A stretch of 64,000 nucleotides of DNA, taken from NCBI RefSeq assembly GCF_040183065.1, contig NC_091131.1, forward strand, positions 8,628,001 through 8,692,000, written 5' to 3'. The stretch is from Periplaneta americana (taxonomy: Eukaryota; Arthropoda; Insecta; Blattodea; Blattidae). The notes below the pieces were generated by a model. The model ran no database searches. It saw only the letters and a list, made by a program, of their open reading frames with translations, and was not told where the DNA came from. Shown here one piece after another: positions 59,362-64,000 of the stretch; position 1 is the first letter of the stretch; each line of letters begins with the position of its first letter. The position numbers and the translations under genes are program-made.

Positions 59362-59751
59362 CAGTAGTGGCAAAAAAGACCGTACCGATCCTTGTAGCTG
59401 ATTTCAGAGCCTTGTTCACTCCAGAGCACGACAGACTGGTAACTAAGACTTTCGTGGTCCGAATCCTGCCTGGGAAGGAAACTTTTTTTTGTTCCTTATT
59501 CAAATTTATTCCCAATACTTTTCGATTGCTGATAAAATTCATGTTTTGGGAATAATAAGTTAATTAAGTAGCGAAATATCGCTGCAATCGAAAGGTATTG
59601 GGAATAAATTTCAATAAGGAACAAAAAAAAGTCTTCTTCCCAGGCAGGATTCGAACCACGAAAGTCTTAGTTACCAGTCTATCGTGCTCTGGAGTGAACA
59701 AGGCTCTGAAATCAGCTACAAGGGTCGGTCTGGTTTTTATTGCCACTACTG
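59362..59751. mobile_element. Foldback element with tRNA-like arms
   Basis: Starts CAGTAGTGGCAA, TA on both sides (59360-59361, 59752-59753). Arms of about 169 bases (59362-59530, 59582-59751) pair almost fully around a loop of about 50 bases. Each arm contains a tRNA-like block, AGAGCACGA-AGACTGGTAAC and a box B (GTGGTTCGAATCC in the right arm, read inverted). I could not fold a complete cloverleaf. Confidence 0.82.
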
Positions 59752-60447
59752 TACATGGAGCTGAGAGAGTAGATAAATAAAAATGCATGACTCTAGATTA
59801 AGATAAATTTTATTATTATTTTAAGTGTTATGTTACTAATATTTATTGTATTTATCTTATGCATGTAACCTATAAGATAAAACATTGTAATAAATATATA
59901 TAGATCATTTTCTTAATTAATAACAGTGTATATCTCCAATAAATGATTTCTTAGCATCGCCACAGATACACTTGATTGTACTTGTCACTATGTCTGTCAC
60001 TAGAGAGTTACTGAAATTTATATTTTCCCCGCCATTCATAAAATATTTTGATATGATACCTCATGCACAAAAGGGGAGATCTATAACTGAAACTTGATTA
60101 ATTTATTTCAGTATTATTTGTATTTATCCTGGTAATAATGAACAGTTTAACTCGTAGACATTTTGTTTTTCAGCATTAGCTTCCCATGATTGTACGAGAA
60201 GATTCGAAGAGAACGGCAGTTACGTAGACCTTCGGCTCCCCCCTACTACCAATAATGCACAACACAATGTCAATACGGCGGTTGCTGTCGTCTGCGATAC
60301 AACGAACTTTTCTGTTGATTTTCGAGTTCGTCATTTTTTTTTTCTTTCTGGTTATTATATGCTTATTTAAGTTGTGTTAACTCTCGCTAGTGGTTTTATA
60401 TTTTATTTTATCCGTCTTAGTATTTATTTTATTATTGTAAATATTTT

Positions 60448-60449
60448 TG

Positions 60450-60488
<39 letters not shown>

Positions 60489-60541
60489 CATTATTATTAT
60501 TAATTTGTATTACTATCTTTGTATCATCTTAGTCACGGTTA

Positions 60542-60583
<42 letters not shown>

Positions 60584-60636
60584 CATTATTATTATTAATT
60601 TGTATTACTATCTTTGTATCATCTTAGTCACGGTTA

Positions 60637-60672
<36 letters not shown>
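60448..60672. repeat. (ATT)n tracts in a 95-base tandem repeat
   Basis: The stretch taatttgtattactatcttt plus the following (ATT)n occurs twice, offset by 95 bases. Poly-Ile frames over it are artefacts. Confidence 0.9.
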
Positions 60673-60674
<2 letters not shown>

Positions 60675-61856
60675 GTTATAGTTTGGCTGATTGTCAAATT
60701 CTTCAAAAGGATATCAATTCAATTGCACTTTGGACTGTTGAAAACGGAATGAAAATTAATCAATCCAAAACTTTTGCTATTTCTTTCACACGTAAACAAC
60801 CTCCAAAAAATTTAATTATACTCTTAATAATGTCATAATTACTAGGAAAGATACTATTAGAGATCTTGGTGTCTTACTTGATTCTAAATTATATTTCCAT
60901 GATCATGTGCAATATATTTATACCCATTCATTAAGAATGCTTGGTCTAATTAGATCTATAACTTATTCTTTTTCTACTCCTATGTGTTTGTTAATTTTAT
61001 ACTATACATTGGTCAGATCCAAGCTTGAATATGCATCTGTAGTATGGAACTCTATTACTTCCACTGACTCGGCTAAGCTTGAGAATATTCAAAGAACATT
61101 TATTTCCCTTTGTTCTTATAGACTTTTACCTAATTCTGATGATTATAAATATGAGATTAACTGCAAATATTTTAACTGCTGTAGTTTATTTGTCAGACGT
61201 CAAGATCTCGATTACTTATTTTTTTGTAAAGTCATTAAGGGTGATATTGATTGTGAATCTTTCCTAAGCAATATCAGTCTTCGTATTCCTGCTAAGGGTT
61301 TAAGATTTAAAAAAATGTTTTATAATAGGAATCCTAAATCTCTCTCTCCGGTCTGCAGATGTATAAAATATGCGAATTTGCATGGATCAAGCTTGAATCC
61401 ATTTAATGTGTAGTATATATTTTGAAGTTTTATATCAGTTTTCATTTATATGTTTTGTTTAAATATGTATTTTAATATTATTCTCGCTAACTTTTATATC
61501 ATTTTGTTATTTATTAATTTACTTGATTCCATCCTTTCATTTTCAAATACAATTCCTTTTATCTCATTATGCTATGTAGTTTAGTCATCCATTTTATCCT
61601 GTCCATTCAATGTCATTATTGTCGTATTATAATCTTGTATATCTTTGTAATACTATTTTATATGATTCCATTCTTCATGTATGATTCCGTTATTTCATTT
61701 GTAATTATCATTTTAATTAATTGCCATTAATTTAATTATTTCTTTGTACTTTTATTGTAAATTATTGCTAATGTTTTTGTTACATTGTTTGTGCTGAACT
61801 GTAATTGGCCTCTGGCTGTTGTACAGCACATTAAATATAAGTAATAAATAAAATAA
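60673..61856 (+). mobile_element. Jockey/CR1-like LINE fragment
   Basis: Frame 1 SLADCQILQKDINSIALWTV then NGMKINQSKTFAISF. After a frameshift near 60820, DTIRDLGVLLDSKLYFHDHV, then YYTLVRSKLEYASVVWNSIT and a C-terminal frame ending SSLNPFNV at 61413. The 3' UTR ends ataagtaataaataaaataa. 5'-truncated within the RT palm. Confidence 0.8.
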
Positions 61857-61859
<3 letters not shown>

Positions 61860-61892
<33 letters not shown>

Positions 61893-62699
61893 GATGTTAC
61901 TATTATTTCTATCATCAACATTATTATTGATCTGTGTAAAATTTATGTAGACTACTGGACTGTACCCGAGCACGAGCATATACTCATTTCGGGTATCTAT
62001 TCATATGTATCATTTCAAATGTAAATTGTGAATAAATTTGAATTTTGAATTTGAATTTAGTTCCGATAGTCATACAGCATAGAGAACACATACACAGGCA
62101 AGTAGGAAGATACACAGAAATAAAGACACAGGCCTTTAAAAAACTGCATGTAGAGGGATAAGAACAAAATAAAAAGATAAGAAAGGAAGTTAAGGAAAAA
62201 CTAAACAGAACTTATTCGTATATGCTTTGGGATTACTCTGTAAGCGAACTAGTGCAATATTAACTAGGCAAATGTGACGTAGTGCTCATTCTTACGGTGT
62301 AGGCAATTACTGAAGAGGCTAGTGAAACCTTCCGTCTCGTTGCTCCTGCATTGTCAAATTCCATATGCGCAGCATGGTTCTCGAGGTATAGTAGGCTAAA
62401 TGGTCAGTAGGTCATTTTTAATTGCTGCGAGGTCTTTCCCGACAAAGAAAGTTCGCAGTTGTACGCACTTTGTCATTAGACAAACTACTCAAGTAACTTT
62501 CCATCGACACTAGAGATTTTACCTAACGAGTTTCAACATCGTGTGTCAGAAATCTAAACGTAAGAACTGGTTAAATCATTTCCAACCATGACACAACTTA
62601 CAGTTAGCACCGCACAGCAATTGATGATGATGATGATGATAATAATAATAATAATAGTAATAATAGTAATAATAATAATACTAATAATAATACTAATAC

Positions 62700-62745
<46 letters not shown>
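61860..62745. other. Microsatellites and plain intergenic or intron sequence
   Basis: (ATT)n at about 61857-61890 and a long (TAA)n-type tract at about 62626-62744. No gene seen between. Confidence 0.7.
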
Positions 62746-62747
<2 letters not shown>

Positions 62748-63370
62748 TTTATTTTAGCTCGCAGAGTTAAGGCCGTAAGGCCTTCTCTTCCACTCAACCA
62801 GCAAAAAGTGTATATACATATGCATGAACTTACAAAGAATTCAACAATTTGATTTAGATGAGAGTTACATGTATACAAGAGTTATATACGAATTAAACAA
62901 CAAAATACTATGAACTATTAATTAAACACTGAAATAAACTGTGTAGCAGAATTATGCTAAAATACATAGAATGTTAACATATTTCAAATAATATTAGATA
63001 ACAGAAAGAGATTATTATGAGACAATTTTGAAAATACACCACTATCAGGATGATGTCTAAAGGAAGAAGTAACAATGTAGTCAGTGATAGTTTAAATCAG
63101 TATGATTGGAGTGAAATGCTAATAAGGTTATTTTTTAAGCTGTTTTTAAAGGTGTTTATTGTCTTGCAGCCCCTAATACTTTGTGACAAGGAATTCCATT
63201 GACGCGAGGTGGATACTGTAAAATATGATGAATAACGAGATGTTCTATGAAGAGGTATACTTAGCGTGCCACAGATAAGTGATCTGGTATTTACGTCGTG
63301 GTTAGAGTATAGATAGGAGAAACGAGACGAAAGGTAATTTGGTGTTGAGGTGTGCAGAATTCGAGTGCAG
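62746..63370 (-). mobile_element. CR1/Jockey-like LINE family 2, another 3' end
   Basis: The minus strand reads LHTSTPNYLSSRFSYLYSNH, then RTSRYSSYFTVSTSRQWNSL and KTINTFKNSLKNN; the 3' UTR carries aaggccgtaaggccttctct. 5'-truncated at a microsatellite near 63370. The frame is intact for this short piece. Confidence 0.78.
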
Positions 63371-63451
63371 AATAATAATAATACTAATAATAATAATACT
63401 AATACTAATGATAATACTACTACTACTACTACTACTACTACTAATAATAGC

Positions 63452-63777
63452 AATAATCCGTAGCGCCACAGCCCTTAAAGGGCCCAGACCGACCAGTCGG
63501 CTGCTGGCCTCACGTTCACATTCCGAAGCAGAGGTGGACGATCATCCAACCAGAATGAAGATATCGTGTGATTAGCACAATGATCCCCTCCAGCCGCTTT
63601 AGCTAGCTTTCGCAACCGAATTTTGCTACCTAACGTAGCTCCCCTAGTGCATCACGATGCTGGGTGAGCACCAGTCCCATACACTGGCCGAAATTTCATG
63701 AGAAAATTTCTTCCTCCATGAGGACTCGAACCAGCGCGCATTCCGTAACGCGAGTCCTAGACACAATGCCTTAAACC
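63452..63777 (-). mobile_element. tRNA-derived SINE, family 4, second copy
   Basis: Minus-strand box B CTGGTTCGAGTCCTC and the same body as 48379-48905. The tRNA head is cut at 63777 by the next element. Confidence 0.85.
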
Positions 63778-64000
63778 CAGTTCCGGATTTAGGTCTAGGT
63801 AACCTAGGCAGCTGTCTAGGGCGGCAATTTTCGGAGGAGGGGCGGCATTATTTCTCTCTTTCTCTTCTTGTTTTTTTTTTGTTTGTTTTTTTTTTTTAAT
63901 TTTACAGTGAAATTTGTTTTTAAAACACTTGTATGTAAATCGTTTCTTAAGTTTGTTCTTGAACACCTTGTGGCAGTTGGATATTTTTTGTTATCGCATT
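63778..64000. mobile_element. Left end of a hAT-like element, runs off the window
   Basis: Starts CAGTTCCGGATTTAGGTCTA inside the SINE head. The preceding 8 bases (cttaaacc) would be the target duplication; the partner lies outside the window. Only one end is visible, so the call is tentative. Confidence 0.5.

Noticed and set aside
60519-60838. Poly-Ile, poly-Asn and poly-Val proteins here and at 10.3, 40.2, 61.8, 62.6 and 63.2 kb
   Set aside because: Translations of trinucleotide microsatellites.
55082-64000. Missing N-terminal FAR exon
   Set aside because: I looked on the minus strand for a phase-0 exon with the TGxxGxxG motif and found none.

Overview
The window is animal nuclear DNA, almost certainly from an insect. 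It is AT-rich, intron-rich and crowded with decayed transposons, tRNA-derived SINEs and (TAA)n microsatellites. There is no operon, rRNA, CRISPR array or bacterial-style gene density. Several repeat families look to me like those of the American cockroach Periplaneta americana (or a close blattodean), especially a non-LTR element whose 3' end recurs at 15.1, 37.2, 40.3 and 56.3 kb. That species call is from memory of repeat families and was not searched.

The one host gene I can support is a fatty acyl-CoA reductase (FAR) on the minus strand. Seven exons lie at 54833-55081, 46510-46655, 44264-44373, 38163-38355, 34011-34250, 30118-30375 and 24309-24456. All joins have GT/AG sites and compatible phases, giving one open frame of exactly 447 codons plus a TGA stop. 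The Rossmann-fold start of the enzyme (about the first 60-100 residues, with the NADP(H)-binding glycine motif) is not found and probably lies beyond position 64000. A polyadenylation signal lies about 120 bases after the stop. The enzyme would turn fatty acyl-CoA into fatty alcohol for waxes, cuticular lipids or pheromones.

Layout. 1-24 kb, downstream of the gene: DNA transposons, including a P-like family (1.7 and 11.9-13.5 kb), three hAT-type elements with 8-base target duplications or matching ends (7.4, 14.0 and 16.8 kb), one of which carries a 17 x 35-base minisatellite, and nested TA-target elements (19.5-21.5 kb). 24-55 kb: the FAR gene, its introns filled with LINE fragments, an R2-like LINE broken by a hAT that itself carries a dead Tc1, a head-to-head Penelope-like element, foldback elements, SINEs and a pair of inverted 0.6-kb elements flanking exons D and E. 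55-64 kb: probably the 5' intron of FAR, with a hAT derivative, the best-preserved reverse transcriptase (381 residues), a tandem duplication with a MITE present in one copy only, a foldback element with tRNA-like arms, and further LINE and SINE copies.

I see no novel multi-gene system. The most useful leads are structural: inverted repeats placed to favour exon circularisation in FAR, the minisatellite inside a hAT end, repeated hAT insertion at one spot in a SINE head, and the nested and palindromic retroelements.
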